This document shows, one piece after another, positions 1 through 7,893 of a DNA stretch of 11,864 nucleotides; the first letter of the stretch is position 1; each line of letters begins with the position of its first letter. The position numbers were made by a program, and so were the translations under genes. The DNA comes from Bacteroidales bacterium (lineage in GTDB: Bacteria > Bacteroidota > Bacteroidia > Bacteroidales > WCHB1-69). Below the pieces are notes generated by a model, which saw only the letters and a list, made by a program, of their open reading frames with translations, was not told the DNA's origin and searched no databases. Location of the stretch: assembly GCA_031272415.1 (NCBI GenBank), contig JAISTU010000217.1:1-11864 (forward strand). Direction: 5' to 3'.

Positions 1-6
1 GGCTCC

Positions 7-100
7 CTTAGTAGCAAGAATTTTTCTGTTAATTTCCCTTATTCCCTTATTAGCAAAAAAATAAGGGTAATGGCGGGGGGTATTTTTCTTGGCTACTAAG
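7..100. repeat. nested inverted repeat at the window edge
   Basis: The outer arms are CTTAGTAGCAAGAA (7-20) and TTCTTGGCTACTAAG (86-100), which are reverse complements apart from one extra G. Inside lies a second perfect 8-bp hairpin, CCCTTATT (44-51) with AATAAGGG (60-67), and an eight-base loop. The structure could be a small non-autonomous mobile element, or the 3' end hairpin of a gene lying left of the window. There is no T-run directly after the outer arm, which weakens the terminator reading. Confidence 0.55.
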
Positions 101-192
101 AGTGCTTTAATAAATAAGGTTTTTTAATTTGTTAAATTCGTAAAATCACAGTAATCATGTTAATCATTCCAAATCAAAGTTCAGACAAGTGG

Positions 193-213
193 ATTGCGGG
201 GCGAGCCCGCAAT
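193..213. repeat. GC-rich REP-like palindrome
   Basis: ATTGCGGG (193-200) and CCCGCAAT (206-213) form a perfect 8-bp stem around a five-base loop. It stands out by its GC content inside very AT-rich DNA. No T-run follows, so it is not a standard intrinsic terminator. Its form fits an interspersed extragenic palindrome, but its copy number in the genome cannot be seen from here. Confidence 0.5.
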
Positions 214-275
214 GACTGTGCAGGAGGAAATATCTAATTTTAGACGTTTTTATTCCAAAATGCAAAAAAAAAATC

Positions 276-324
276 TTCACTCTTCACTCTACACTCTAAA
301 AAATTCACTCTCCATTCTCAATTG
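276..324. repeat. heptanucleotide tandem repeat block, copy 1
   Basis: Three 7-base units follow each other: TTCACTC (276-282), TTCACTC (283-289) and TACACTC (290-296). After T plus six As come TTCACTC (304-310), TCCATTC (311-317) and TCAATTG (318-324), still on a 7-base period. An A-run and the protease promoter follow. A related block with four clean units lies at 11716-11743. Confidence 0.65.
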
Positions 325-362
325 AAAAAAAAGTTTTTTAATTTTTAATTGATAAAATTGTG

Positions 363-370
363 TATCTTTG
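363..370 (+). promoter_or_regulatory. Bacteroidetes-type -7 promoter box for the protease gene
   Basis: TATCTTTG matches the Bacteroidetes primary sigma factor -7 consensus TAnnTTTG. It sits 44 bases before the start codon at 415, leaving room for a short A/T-rich leader. No clear -33 TTTG element is seen at the expected distance. The flanks (tgtatNtttgtaa) are nearly the same as at 11781-11792, which supports a real promoter. Confidence 0.55.
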
Positions 371-414
371 TAAATTAGTTTAAAATTTATAATTTCAATA
401 TATAAAAAAAAATA

Positions 415-2607
415 ATGAAAATTACGAAGAAAATTAAAGCAACTTTATTATTGTTGCTATCGATTTGGAGTGTTGGGGTTTTGGCTCAACAGGTAAGTGT
501 GGATATGGCTCAGAATTTGGCTGATAAATTTATACAAAAAACAGCGGGCAACACACACAAAAGTTATCATTCCGTAGCACAAATTTATACGGAACACAAC
601 GCAGCAGGCTTGCCTTTGTATTACGTTATTGAGTATGACGGAGGCGGTTTTGTTATCATGGCGGCAGACCAAAGGGTAAAACCGGTGTTGGCATACTCGC
701 CTAATGAAAGTTTTTATGGACAAAATGACAATGCAGGTGCTCAATTTTGGCTAAATGCTTATTCGGCAGCGGTGGAATATGCAGTTGAAAATATTGCGGT
801 TGCAGAACCTAAAATTGCAACACAATGGGAACAATTGCTCAACCCATCTGCCAAGCAGCAAAAAGCAGTAGGAGACACCGTAGCACCTTTGCTGACAAGT
901 ACTTGGAATCAGGACAAATTTTATAATTGGTATTGTCCGATGGTAACAAATTCAGCAGCAATAAGTGGCTACGACAATAGAGTTCCTAATGGTTGCGTAG
1001 CAGTTACAATGTCACAAATCATGTATTATCATCGCTATCCGCGGACCGGCAATGGAAACTCTTCTTATACAAGTCCTTATGGATTTTTGGAAGCCAATTA
1101 TGGTCAAACGACTTACGATTATGAAAGTATGCAAGACAAAGCCACCACTTATAGCGGTGCAATGGCTACTTTGATTTCACATGCAGGTATTTCCGTTAAA
1201 ATGGGATATGGAGCAAACGGTTCTGGGGCACAGAGTGCGGATGTCGTTTCTGCTATGCGACAATATTTTCTGTATGACAACAGCATTTCAATGATAGCAC
1301 GAACAAGTTACACCGATGCTACTTGGTTTGCAGCATTGAAATCCAATCTTGACCAAGGACTACCGGTTTATTATGCTGCTTGTTTGGTAGACACCGCTGG
1401 TAAAAGAGACGGCTGTCACGCATGGGTATGCGATGGTTATGCGGACACGTCTTATTTGCATTTCAATTGGGGATGGGGTGGCTCTCAAAACGGCTATTAT
1501 TCTATTTCCCTTAACAATGGAATGAATGAATATACCGAAAGAAATCAAGCCATAATTAACATAAAACCAAGAAATTACACCGATACCATTACGCATCAAA
1601 CTTTAACTGCAACAGTCGGCTCGTTGAGCGATGGTAGTAACTATAAAGATTATACGGCGGGTAAAAATGTTACATGGTTAATTTCTCCGCAAAACATTCG
1701 CAATATCAATGCTATCACATTTACGGTATCATCCTGTCAATTAGGAGTTGGCGACACTGTCAATATTTACAGTGGTAATTCGGCAAACGGTACGCTTGTG
1801 GCACAATTGTACGAGGATGTTGTAGCGGGGACATCTTATGTTGTCAATGCTTCGGAGGCATTTATTACATTTTCAGCCACAAATACAGGCAAAGGATTTG
1901 TTTTAAATTATGCCGTTACGAACTATCAAAATGAACCTTCTTGCTACAGCAGCAGTATTAGTGTTCCCAAAATGACAACAGCAACAGGCACATTCGCAAC
2001 TGCAAATCCTTACAATGATGATGCTACTTGCAATTGGATTATCGCACCGCCAAGTGCTACAGAAGTATCTTTTATATTTACCAAATTTGACCTTGCAGAA
2101 GGCGATAGAGTGGAAATTTATAGATCAGGAAATGTTACCAATGTAGGTTCATTGGATTTTGTAACGATAGGATTTGATTATTTTACAAAAGATAAACAGC
2201 CGACTTTAAATCAGATATATACTGTAGATGGTCAATATTCACAGTCCATTAATGTAAGGCTGGTGGCAGACAACAAATCTTATGCATCAGGTTTTGAAAT
2301 CAAATGGGGACCAAAAGACTCTTTGGTTACGCCGGATAATATTGAAAATGTAAAATTAGGAAATTTAAACATTTATCCTAATCCTGCAAAGAATATTATC
2401 AATGTAGATTTTGTTTCTTTGGAAAATCAAAATGTAGAAATTTCCGTATTTGATGTTTTAGGTAAACAATTGTATATCAACAATATACAAACTTTTGAAG
2501 GCGAATATCAACAAAAAATTGATATAAGTGCTTGGGCAAATGGACTTTATGTAGTCAAAATAATGACTCCACGGGGCATACTTGTCCAAAAAATTAACAA
2601 AGAATAA
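415..2607 (+). CDS. secreted C10 (streptopain-like) cysteine protease with CUB-like domains and T9SS sorting tail
   Basis: A 730-residue preproprotease, probably secreted across the outer membrane. Residues 1-25 are a signal peptide (Lys-rich start, LLLLL core, VLAQQ cleavage region). About 27-150 is a Spi-type inhibitory propeptide. The C10 catalytic domain spans about 151-385, with the nucleophile in PNGCVAVTMSQ (Cys194), the catalytic His in GCHAWVCDGY (His335) and the conserved NWGWGG (351-356). Two CUB-like beta domains follow (about 393-500 and 510-631, each with a G-D-V/T-IY pattern). Residues 648-730 are a type A T9SS sorting domain (NIYPNPAKN at 652-660, then LYVVKI). The ATG at 415 puts the signal peptide at the very N-terminus; there is no Shine-Dalgarno site, as is usual in this phylum. 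It has its own promoter upstream and a hairpin terminator after it. Family members degrade host or environmental proteins; the substrate here is unknown. Confidence 0.92.
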   Translation: MKITKKIKATLLLLLSIWSVGVLAQQVSVDMAQNLADKFIQKTAGNTHKSYHSVAQIYTEHNAAGLPLYYVIEYDGGGFVIMAADQRVKPVLAYSPNESFYGQNDNAGAQFWLNAYSAAVEYAVENIAVAEPKIATQWEQLLNPSAKQQKAVGDTVAPLLTSTWNQDKFYNWYCPMVTNSAAISGYDNRVPNGCVAVTMSQIMYYHRYPRTGNGNSSYTSPYGFLEANYGQTTYDYESMQDKATTYSGAMATLISHAGISVKMGYGANGSGAQSADVVSAMRQYFLYDNSISMIARTSYTDATWFAALKSNLDQGLPVYYAACLVDTAGKRDGCHAWVCDGYADTSYLHFNWGWGGSQNGYYSISLNNGMNEYTERNQAIINIKPRNYTDTITHQTLTATVGSLSDGSNYKDYTAGKNVTWLISPQNIRNINAITFTVSSCQLGVGDTVNIYSGNSANGTLVAQLYEDVVAGTSYVVNASEAFITFSATNTGKGFVLNYAVTNYQNEPSCYSSSISVPKMTTATGTFATANPYNDDATCNWIIAPPSATEVSFIFTKFDLAEGDRVEIYRSGNVTNVGSLDFVTIGFDYFTKDKQPTLNQIYTVDGQYSQSINVRLVADNKSYASGFEIKWGPKDSLVTPDNIENVKLGNLNIYPNPAKNIINVDFVSLENQNVEISVFDVLGKQLYINNIQTFEGEYQQKIDISAWANGLYVVKIMTPRGILVQKINKE

Positions 2608-2632
2608 AAAACAACTAATTAAAATTTCATAC

Positions 2633-2674
2633 GGCTAATTGAATGGAGTTTCTCTGTTTAATTAGCCCTTTTTT
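2633..2674 (+). terminator. hairpin plus T-run between the protease gene and nadB
   Basis: GGCTAATT (2633-2640) pairs perfectly with AATTAGCC (2660-2667) around a 19-base loop, and a run of six Ts follows (2669-2674). This is an intrinsic terminator pattern for the protease gene. It ends only 8 bases before the nadB start codon. A second CTAATT at 2615-2620 could pair with the same 3' arm, so an alternative fold is possible. Confidence 0.7.
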
Positions 2675-2682
2675 AAAACAAA

Positions 2683-4245
2683 ATGGCAGAGACAGATTTT
2701 TTAGTTATAGGTTCAGGCATAGCAGGATTAAGTTTTGCACTCAAAGCCTGTCAGTATGGCAAAGTTTACATTATCACCAAGTCAGTTGCAGACGAAACCT
2801 CAACGCGTTATGCACAAGGCGGCATTGCTACCGTAATGTATGAGCCGGACACTTTTGAGAAACACATAAAAGACACAATGACAGCAGGTTGTGAACTTTC
2901 AGACCCTAATATTGTTCGTATTACTATTTATGAATCACAGGACAGAGTCAAAGACCTTGTTCAATGGGGAGTAGATTTTGATAAAACAAATACAGGGAAA
3001 TATGATTTGGGAAAAGAAGGCGGTCATTCAGAATTTAGAGTGTTGCACCATAAAGATACAACAGGCTTGGAAATTCAACAAAAATTATACCAACAAGCCA
3101 AAACACATCCTCAAATCAAAATTTTGGAAAATTATTTTGCCGTTGAATTGCTCACTCAACACCATTTGGGCAAAGAAGTTACCAAACATTCTACCGATAT
3201 TGAGTGTTATGGTGCATACGTTTATAATCCGCGTACCAAATTGGTGGAAATTGCATTGGCAAAATGTGTAGTTGTGGCGACCGGAGGCATCGGCAATGTG
3301 TATGGCAATACTACCAATCCAAGCATAGCCACCGGCGACGGAGTGGCAATGGTACATCGTGCCAAGGGCGCCATCAGAGGCATGGAATTTGTGCAATTTC
3401 ACCCCACCGCTTTGTATCATCCTACCGAAAGACCCGCTTTTTTGATAACCGAAGCCTTACGCGGAGCAGGTGCTATATTAAAAGATTGGCACGGCAACGA
3501 ATTTATGCACAAATATGACCCCAGAGGCTCTTTGGCGCCGCGTGATATTGTCTCCAGAGCAATAGATAATGAAATGAAAATCAGTGGAGAAGACCATGTC
3601 TATTTGGATGCCAGACATTTAGGACAAGATGTATTTTTTACTCATTTTCCTAATATTTACAGCAAATGTTTAAGTGTCGGCATTGATGCGGTAAAAGACA
3701 TGATACCTGTTGTCCCGGCTGCGCATTATTCTTGTGGAGGCATTACTGTTGATGAATGGGGGCGAACAACGATTGCCAATTTGTATGCTTTAGGAGAATG
3801 TGCTTCTACCGGTTTGCATGGTGCTAATCGCTTGGCTTCCAATTCATTATTGGAGTCATTAGTGTTCTCACATCGTGCTTGCGAAGATGCACGTCAAAAA
3901 ATCAATTCCATTCATTTTGTACAAGGAATAAAACCATGGAACGCCGAAGGTACGGTCTCCAATGAAGAGATGATTTTGGTAACCCAAAGCATACGTGAAT
4001 TGCAATCTATAATGAGCAATTATGTAGGGATTGTCCGCTCTAACTTGCGTCTGCAAAGGGCTTTTGACAGGTTAAATATTATCTATCGAGAAACAGAAAT
4101 GTTGTATCAACGCTCTACATTAACTATTCGTATTTGTGAATTACGCAATATGGTCGCCACTGCCTACTTAATCATACGTGAGGCAATGAAACGAAAAGAA
4201 AGCCTTGGATTGCACTATTCAATTGATTATCCGAGTAAAAATTAG
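2683..4245 (+). CDS. nadB: L-aspartate oxidase
   Basis: A cytoplasmic FAD enzyme that oxidises L-aspartate to iminoaspartate, the first step of de novo NAD synthesis, working with quinolinate synthase (NadA). At 520 residues it is close to the usual length (about 540). The N-terminal dinucleotide fold carries VIGSGIAGL (GxGxxG, Gly10-Gly15), followed by STRYAQGGIAT (40-50). The substrate region has EGGHS (112-116) and HPTALY (240-245). The capping-domain arginine is in APRD (Arg287, matching E. coli Arg290). HYSCGG (348-353) matches the E. coli His351 region, and GECASTGLHGANRLASNSLLES (371-392) is the FAD signature. A helical C-terminal domain follows. All the motifs I looked for are present, so it should be active. 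nadA and nadC are not in the window. It is probably the first gene of a unit with the two genes downstream. No promoter is obvious between the preceding hairpin and the ATG. Confidence 0.95.
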   Translation: MAETDFLVIGSGIAGLSFALKACQYGKVYIITKSVADETSTRYAQGGIATVMYEPDTFEKHIKDTMTAGCELSDPNIVRITIYESQDRVKDLVQWGVDFDKTNTGKYDLGKEGGHSEFRVLHHKDTTGLEIQQKLYQQAKTHPQIKILENYFAVELLTQHHLGKEVTKHSTDIECYGAYVYNPRTKLVEIALAKCVVVATGGIGNVYGNTTNPSIATGDGVAMVHRAKGAIRGMEFVQFHPTALYHPTERPAFLITEALRGAGAILKDWHGNEFMHKYDPRGSLAPRDIVSRAIDNEMKISGEDHVYLDARHLGQDVFFTHFPNIYSKCLSVGIDAVKDMIPVVPAAHYSCGGITVDEWGRTTIANLYALGECASTGLHGANRLASNSLLESLVFSHRACEDARQKINSIHFVQGIKPWNAEGTVSNEEMILVTQSIRELQSIMSNYVGIVRSNLRLQRAFDRLNIIYRETEMLYQRSTLTIRICELRNMVATAYLIIREAMKRKESLGLHYSIDYPSKN

Positions 4246-4271
4246 GTTTATACATAAAATAATTCAAACAA

Positions 4272-5159
4272 ATGTTAGATTTTAAAGCAGTTAAGTTCAA
4301 TGATAAAAACGAAATTGAGCCGTTTTTGCAATCATCTCCGTATCAAATTTGTAATTTTAGTTTTGTCAATTTGATTATTTGGGGAGATATTTTTTCTCCA
4401 ATGTATGTTATTGATAATGAGATGATTGTGTTTTTAAGTCAAATAGAAGGTCAAAAATACTTTAATTTTCCGATTGGGAAGGGGAATGTGGAGCCTGTGT
4501 TGGAAAAAATGATGCAATATGCAAAAGAGCAAAACATTGATTTTCAAATGATTAACATAACAGAAGAAATGAAAAGCACTTTGGAAACCATTTTTCCGTC
4601 CCGCTTTATTTTTGATTATTCCGATGATTATTCCGATTATTTGTATAAAATGGAAGATTTGTGCTATCTCAAAGGCAAAAAATACCAGCCCAAACGTAAC
4701 CATATCAATAATTTTAAAAAGAATTATAATTATTCTTATAATCAATTGACAATCAATGATATAGAAGAATGTTTGGAAATGCACGAAGTCTGGCAAAGCG
4801 AGCATTGCAGTCGCATCAATTATATGTTGGAAAAGGAATTTTGTGCCACCCGAAAAGCATTGTTAAATTTGAATGCACTCGAACTCAAAGGGGGGGTATT
4901 AAGAATTGATAATCAAGTTGTTGCATTTACATTGGGGTACAAACTCAATTCCAATACTTTTGATGTTTGCATAGAAAAAGCACTCTCTCAATACAACGGG
5001 GCATATCAGGTGATAAATCAAATGTTTGTTTCTCAACAATTGACTGATTTTGAGTACATTAACAGAGAAGAAGATTTGGGAAACGAAGGCTTACGCAAAG
5101 CAAAACAGTCCTATTATCCCTATAAAATGCTGAAAAAATATATTGCCAAATTAAAATGA
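4272..5159 (+). CDS. DUF2156 (phosphatidylglycerol lysyltransferase C-terminal-like) protein
   Basis: A soluble protein of 295 residues with no signal peptide or membrane segment. It shows the DUF2156 pattern: the lysine-rich strand around LKGKKYQPKRNHINNFKK (133-150), YNGAYQVINQMF (241-252) and the C-terminal stretch at 262-283 (NREEDLGNEGLRKAKQ within it). DUF2156 has a double GNAT-like fold and is the catalytic part of MprF-type enzymes, which transfer lysine from tRNA to phosphatidylglycerol. The MprF membrane flippase part is absent here, so lipid lysylation cannot be assumed and the substrate is unknown. It starts 26 bases after nadB and overlaps the next gene by four bases (ATGA), which suggests one mRNA and coupled translation. 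A run of seven Gs (4890-4896) lies inside the gene. Confidence 0.8.
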   Translation: MLDFKAVKFNDKNEIEPFLQSSPYQICNFSFVNLIIWGDIFSPMYVIDNEMIVFLSQIEGQKYFNFPIGKGNVEPVLEKMMQYAKEQNIDFQMINITEEMKSTLETIFPSRFIFDYSDDYSDYLYKMEDLCYLKGKKYQPKRNHINNFKKNYNYSYNQLTINDIEECLEMHEVWQSEHCSRINYMLEKEFCATRKALLNLNALELKGGVLRIDNQVVAFTLGYKLNSNTFDVCIEKALSQYNGAYQVINQMFVSQQLTDFEYINREEDLGNEGLRKAKQSYYPYKMLKKYIAKLK

Positions 5160-6235
5160 TAACGTTTGCGCAAATTGGTGATAAACAGGAACTTATGCAA
5201 CTTTGGCGGACATCTTTTCCTGCCGATAGTGAGCAATTTATTCAATTGTATTTTAACACAAAATTTGACCCACATAATACGCTCATTTTCAAGCAAAAAG
5301 GAAAAATTATTGCCACTCTTCAACTTTTACCTTATCGTATCAATTATTTTGATGTAATTTTTCCTTGTTCTTATATTTCCGGTGCTGCCACGTTGGAAGA
5401 GTTTAGAAATCAAGGCATTATGTCGCAATTGTTGGTGTATGCACTTAATCATTCAAAAAACAGGGGCGATATTTTTTGTCTGCTTTTTACGCAAGAGGAT
5501 TCTTTAGAGCAATATTACAAGCGGTTTGGGTTTGCCAATTTTTTTGAGTATGAAGCATTAGATTTTGAGTTCCAAGAAAAGAAAAACGTACCTCTCTACT
5601 ATCATATTAAGCGATTAGATGAGGTGGATTTTGAGTTAATCTACCAACATTATAACAAATATTGTGACAGAAAAATCTTTTGGGTCAGAAAAACGAGAGA
5701 GGATTTTCGGGTGATATGGCAAGATTATCAACTCGCAGGTGGCGACATTTTTATCCTCAAACGCGATGGATTCACCAAGGGAATAGTATTTTGTAAAAAA
5801 GTTGAGAATGTGTTGATAATCAAGGATGTAACTACAACTAAAAAGGCTGTTTTACGTCCTTTTTTGCACAAATTAGCCGATATGTTTTGTACGGAAAATG
5901 TGTATATAGAACATGCTGTGAATGATGAACATAATGCCGTTTCAAGGGGAATGGCACGAATTTTGAATTTTCCGGTCTTTTTTTCACATTTTGCACGACA
6001 ACACTATCATACTTCTATCAAATTTGCCATCAATGACGAACAAATTTCAGAAAATACAGGCTTTTATTGCATAAAAAAAACGAAAGTTGAAAAAAAAGAA
6101 CTTTGGCAAGACACTCAAAGCATAAACCCGTCTACTTTTGTCAAACGTCTGACCTTTTATGAAAGAAAATTCAACAAAAATGACCGCCGAATTGTAAACA
6201 TTTCCCCTTACATGAGCCTGATGTTGGAAGATTAG
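5156..6235 (+). CDS. Eis-like GNAT family N-acetyltransferase
   Basis: A 359-residue cytosolic acetyltransferase with Eis-like layout. The N-terminal GNAT domain (about 1-135) has the acetyl-CoA motif region YISGAATLEEFRNQGIMSQLL (73-93) with R84-x-x-G87, and the typical YYKRFGF (120-126). A second GNAT-like part covers about 145-260. A sterol-carrier-like C-terminal domain follows, with IKFAINDEQISENTGFY (288-304) and the closing PYMSLML (351-357). In Eis proteins the C-terminal carboxylate sits in the active site, so the intact end matters. Eis enzymes acetylate amines (aminoglycosides, lysine side chains); the substrate here is not predictable. The start ATG overlaps the stop of the DUF2156 gene, so the two are probably translated together and may act in one pathway. 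Confidence 0.82.
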   Translation: MITFAQIGDKQELMQLWRTSFPADSEQFIQLYFNTKFDPHNTLIFKQKGKIIATLQLLPYRINYFDVIFPCSYISGAATLEEFRNQGIMSQLLVYALNHSKNRGDIFCLLFTQEDSLEQYYKRFGFANFFEYEALDFEFQEKKNVPLYYHIKRLDEVDFELIYQHYNKYCDRKIFWVRKTREDFRVIWQDYQLAGGDIFILKRDGFTKGIVFCKKVENVLIIKDVTTTKKAVLRPFLHKLADMFCTENVYIEHAVNDEHNAVSRGMARILNFPVFFSHFARQHYHTSIKFAINDEQISENTGFYCIKKTKVEKKELWQDTQSINPSTFVKRLTFYERKFNKNDRRIVNISPYMSLMLED

Positions 6236-6262
6236 TCTCTTTTTTGTCGATTTTGCAAGGTA

Positions 6263-7873
6263 TTATTTCACAAGTGAACGTAAATAAATAGTTTTCATTT
6301 GTGCACAAAATTTTGCTTTTTGAAACTTTTGAGCATCAAAGCAAAACACCGAATGTGGCTCTGTTGCCACCAAAAAAGGTAAATAACTGATAGAATGATA
6401 TTCCAAAAGAGAATCCGGCAAATTGTTAATATCATACTTTTGGTCGCCTAATGACTTGTAGTTCAATGAATCATCAAATTTTACTGTTTCATATCCGAGT
6501 GCAGAAATTTCAAAATGTACAGACTTCGCATTGCTATAAAGCGTAAATTCACCCTTATTGTTGGCGAAGGTATTTTGCCCTATCCAAGTTTCTGTCCAAC
6601 TGCGAATGACCGCCCCTTCGATAGGCTGATGTGTCTCTTTGTCTAAAATTTTCCCATCTACACGTAAGTTGTTGTAACCCAGCATATTATAATAATTAAC
6701 AGGCAATGTTTTTGGCTGTGGAATATAATCTGCAAATGCGGCAATTTCTTCTGCCACCGGTTTCACAGTCCCAAAAATAGTATATTGTGTATCTTTTGTA
6801 TGCGTAACTCCTTGATGATTAAGCAGTCCTGTATAATTTGCCTCAAAATGTGCATGCACGGTCTCCTGAAATTCCCACCAGCCTAAACCAGCGCCGCCAC
6901 AGTCTTTTACATATCGAAAAACATCTCTCAAAAATGCCTTCTGGTCGCTATATAAAATGGAATCATTATCGGCAGGCAAAGCCGTTTCACCTATCATCCA
7001 CGGTTTTCCACAATATGTTGAGTACCAATAAATTTCATTCTTCACCCGCAAGGGATGATACGTGTGAAATGCTATAAAATCGACAGGTAAAATTTTAGCA
7101 TCCCATTTAAAAACTTCTATCGGTTCTGAAAATCCGACTGTAAATAATTGATTTTGTGCATATTGCGACATCCATTCTCGCCACTGCTTAACCTGTAAAT
7201 AAATTTCCTTTTTGCTCCGCTCGGTTGTATCAAAATACAGAGGCTCATTAAAAAAATCATACGCAAAAATGGTAGAATTATCTGAAAAATGCTGCAAAAG
7301 ACGGACTGTAAAACTATCCAAGCCTCCACCAAACAAAGGTGATTTGATAAGCAACATAATTCGCAAATCCTTTTCTTTGGCAATATTTACCACCGTGTCC
7401 AAAGCCGAAAAAATCTGCTCATAATCCGAATCTACAAAATATTTTTGCGCATCTCCCTGATAAAAAAACCGATTATTTTCCACCGCAATTCGGTCAAAAC
7501 AGAGTCGCAAAGTATTAAATCCCATTTCATGTATGAGTTGAAAATGACCTCTTAATTGTTGATTTACAGAGACTTGTGTATTTGTTTCAAATGTATCCGC
7601 CAAATCATAATGAATGTTGGGCGATATAACAAATTTTCCATCTAAAGTCCTGTATGCTAAAATATAATTGAGCATAATGGAGAAAAACGGCTCTCCTTTG
7701 AGGTAAAACAAATTGCTGTCAATGTATATAAAATCCGAATTTTCAATCCCTTTCGGATGTTCCCGCGGGGGCAAAGAACCAAATTTATCTCTGTTTTTTG
7801 GACAAGAAATATTCAAAATTGTAACTAAAATCGCCAATATTGCAATAATTCCTATTCTCAAATATTTTTTCAT
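6263..7873 (-). CDS. glycoside hydrolase (clan GH-A, GH5-like) lipoprotein with C-terminal beta domain
   Basis: A protein of 536 residues if started at the ATG at 7873. A TTG eight codons upstream (7897) is possible, but it overlaps the stop codon of the preceding gene. The ATG start gives a clean signal: MKKYLRIG, a hydrophobic core, then LNISC, with Cys24 as the likely lipidated residue. The -3 position is Asn, so the lipobox is not ideal. A TIM-barrel-like part follows (about 45-385). It has the clan GH-A acid/base motif DFFNEP (Glu210) and a nucleophile candidate in WMIGETALP (Glu296), plus GFNTLRLCFDR (118-128) and GWWEFQE. Residues about 403-467 look like a carboxypeptidase-regulatory-like beta sandwich (VDGKILDKETHQPIEGAVI). 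The likely place is the periplasm or cell surface; the glycan is unknown. It lies 20 bases after the acyltransferase gene, probably in one operon. Confidence 0.75.
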   Translation of the reverse strand: MKKYLRIGIIAILAILVTILNISCPKNRDKFGSLPPREHPKGIENSDFIYIDSNLFYLKGEPFFSIMLNYILAYRTLDGKFVISPNIHYDLADTFETNTQVSVNQQLRGHFQLIHEMGFNTLRLCFDRIAVENNRFFYQGDAQKYFVDSDYEQIFSALDTVVNIAKEKDLRIMLLIKSPLFGGGLDSFTVRLLQHFSDNSTIFAYDFFNEPLYFDTTERSKKEIYLQVKQWREWMSQYAQNQLFTVGFSEPIEVFKWDAKILPVDFIAFHTYHPLRVKNEIYWYSTYCGKPWMIGETALPADNDSILYSDQKAFLRDVFRYVKDCGGAGLGWWEFQETVHAHFEANYTGLLNHQGVTHTKDTQYTIFGTVKPVAEEIAAFADYIPQPKTLPVNYYNMLGYNNLRVDGKILDKETHQPIEGAVIRSWTETWIGQNTFANNKGEFTLYSNAKSVHFEISALGYETVKFDDSLNYKSLGDQKYDINNLPDSLLEYHSISYLPFLVATEPHSVFCFDAQKFQKAKFCAQMKTIYLRSLVK

Positions 7874-7893
7874 TATTTTATCCAAAATGTATA

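Larger units (their letters stand above)
1..414. other. non-coding region with repeats and promoter upstream of the protease gene
   Basis: No convincing gene is visible in either strand over these 414 bases. The stretch holds, in order, a nested inverted repeat (7-100), a GC-rich palindrome (193-213), a block of 7-base tandem repeats (276-324), an A-run and T-rich segment (325-346), and a Bacteroidetes-type -7 box (363-370) ahead of the protease start codon. The order (repeat block, A-run, promoter, gene) recurs at 11716-11823. Confidence 0.7.

Noticed and set aside
276..324. short repeats considered as a CRISPR array
   Set aside because: The units are 7 bases with no spacers between them, and no cas genes are present.
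2643..2843. short + strand open frame overlapping the start of nadB
   Set aside because: It lies in another frame over the hairpin and the nadB N-terminus; its translation has no recognisable features.
3085..3420. minus-strand open frame of 111 codons inside nadB
   Set aside because: It is the antisense shadow of a strongly conserved gene.
4434..4805. minus-strand open frame of 123 codons with hydrophobic, Ile-rich translation
   Set aside because: It is antisense to the DUF2156 gene. The Ile/Phe richness comes from A/T-rich codons on the other strand.
6236..6262. terminator between the converging genes
   Set aside because: There is a T-run just after the Eis-like gene, but no hairpin stem that I can pair.
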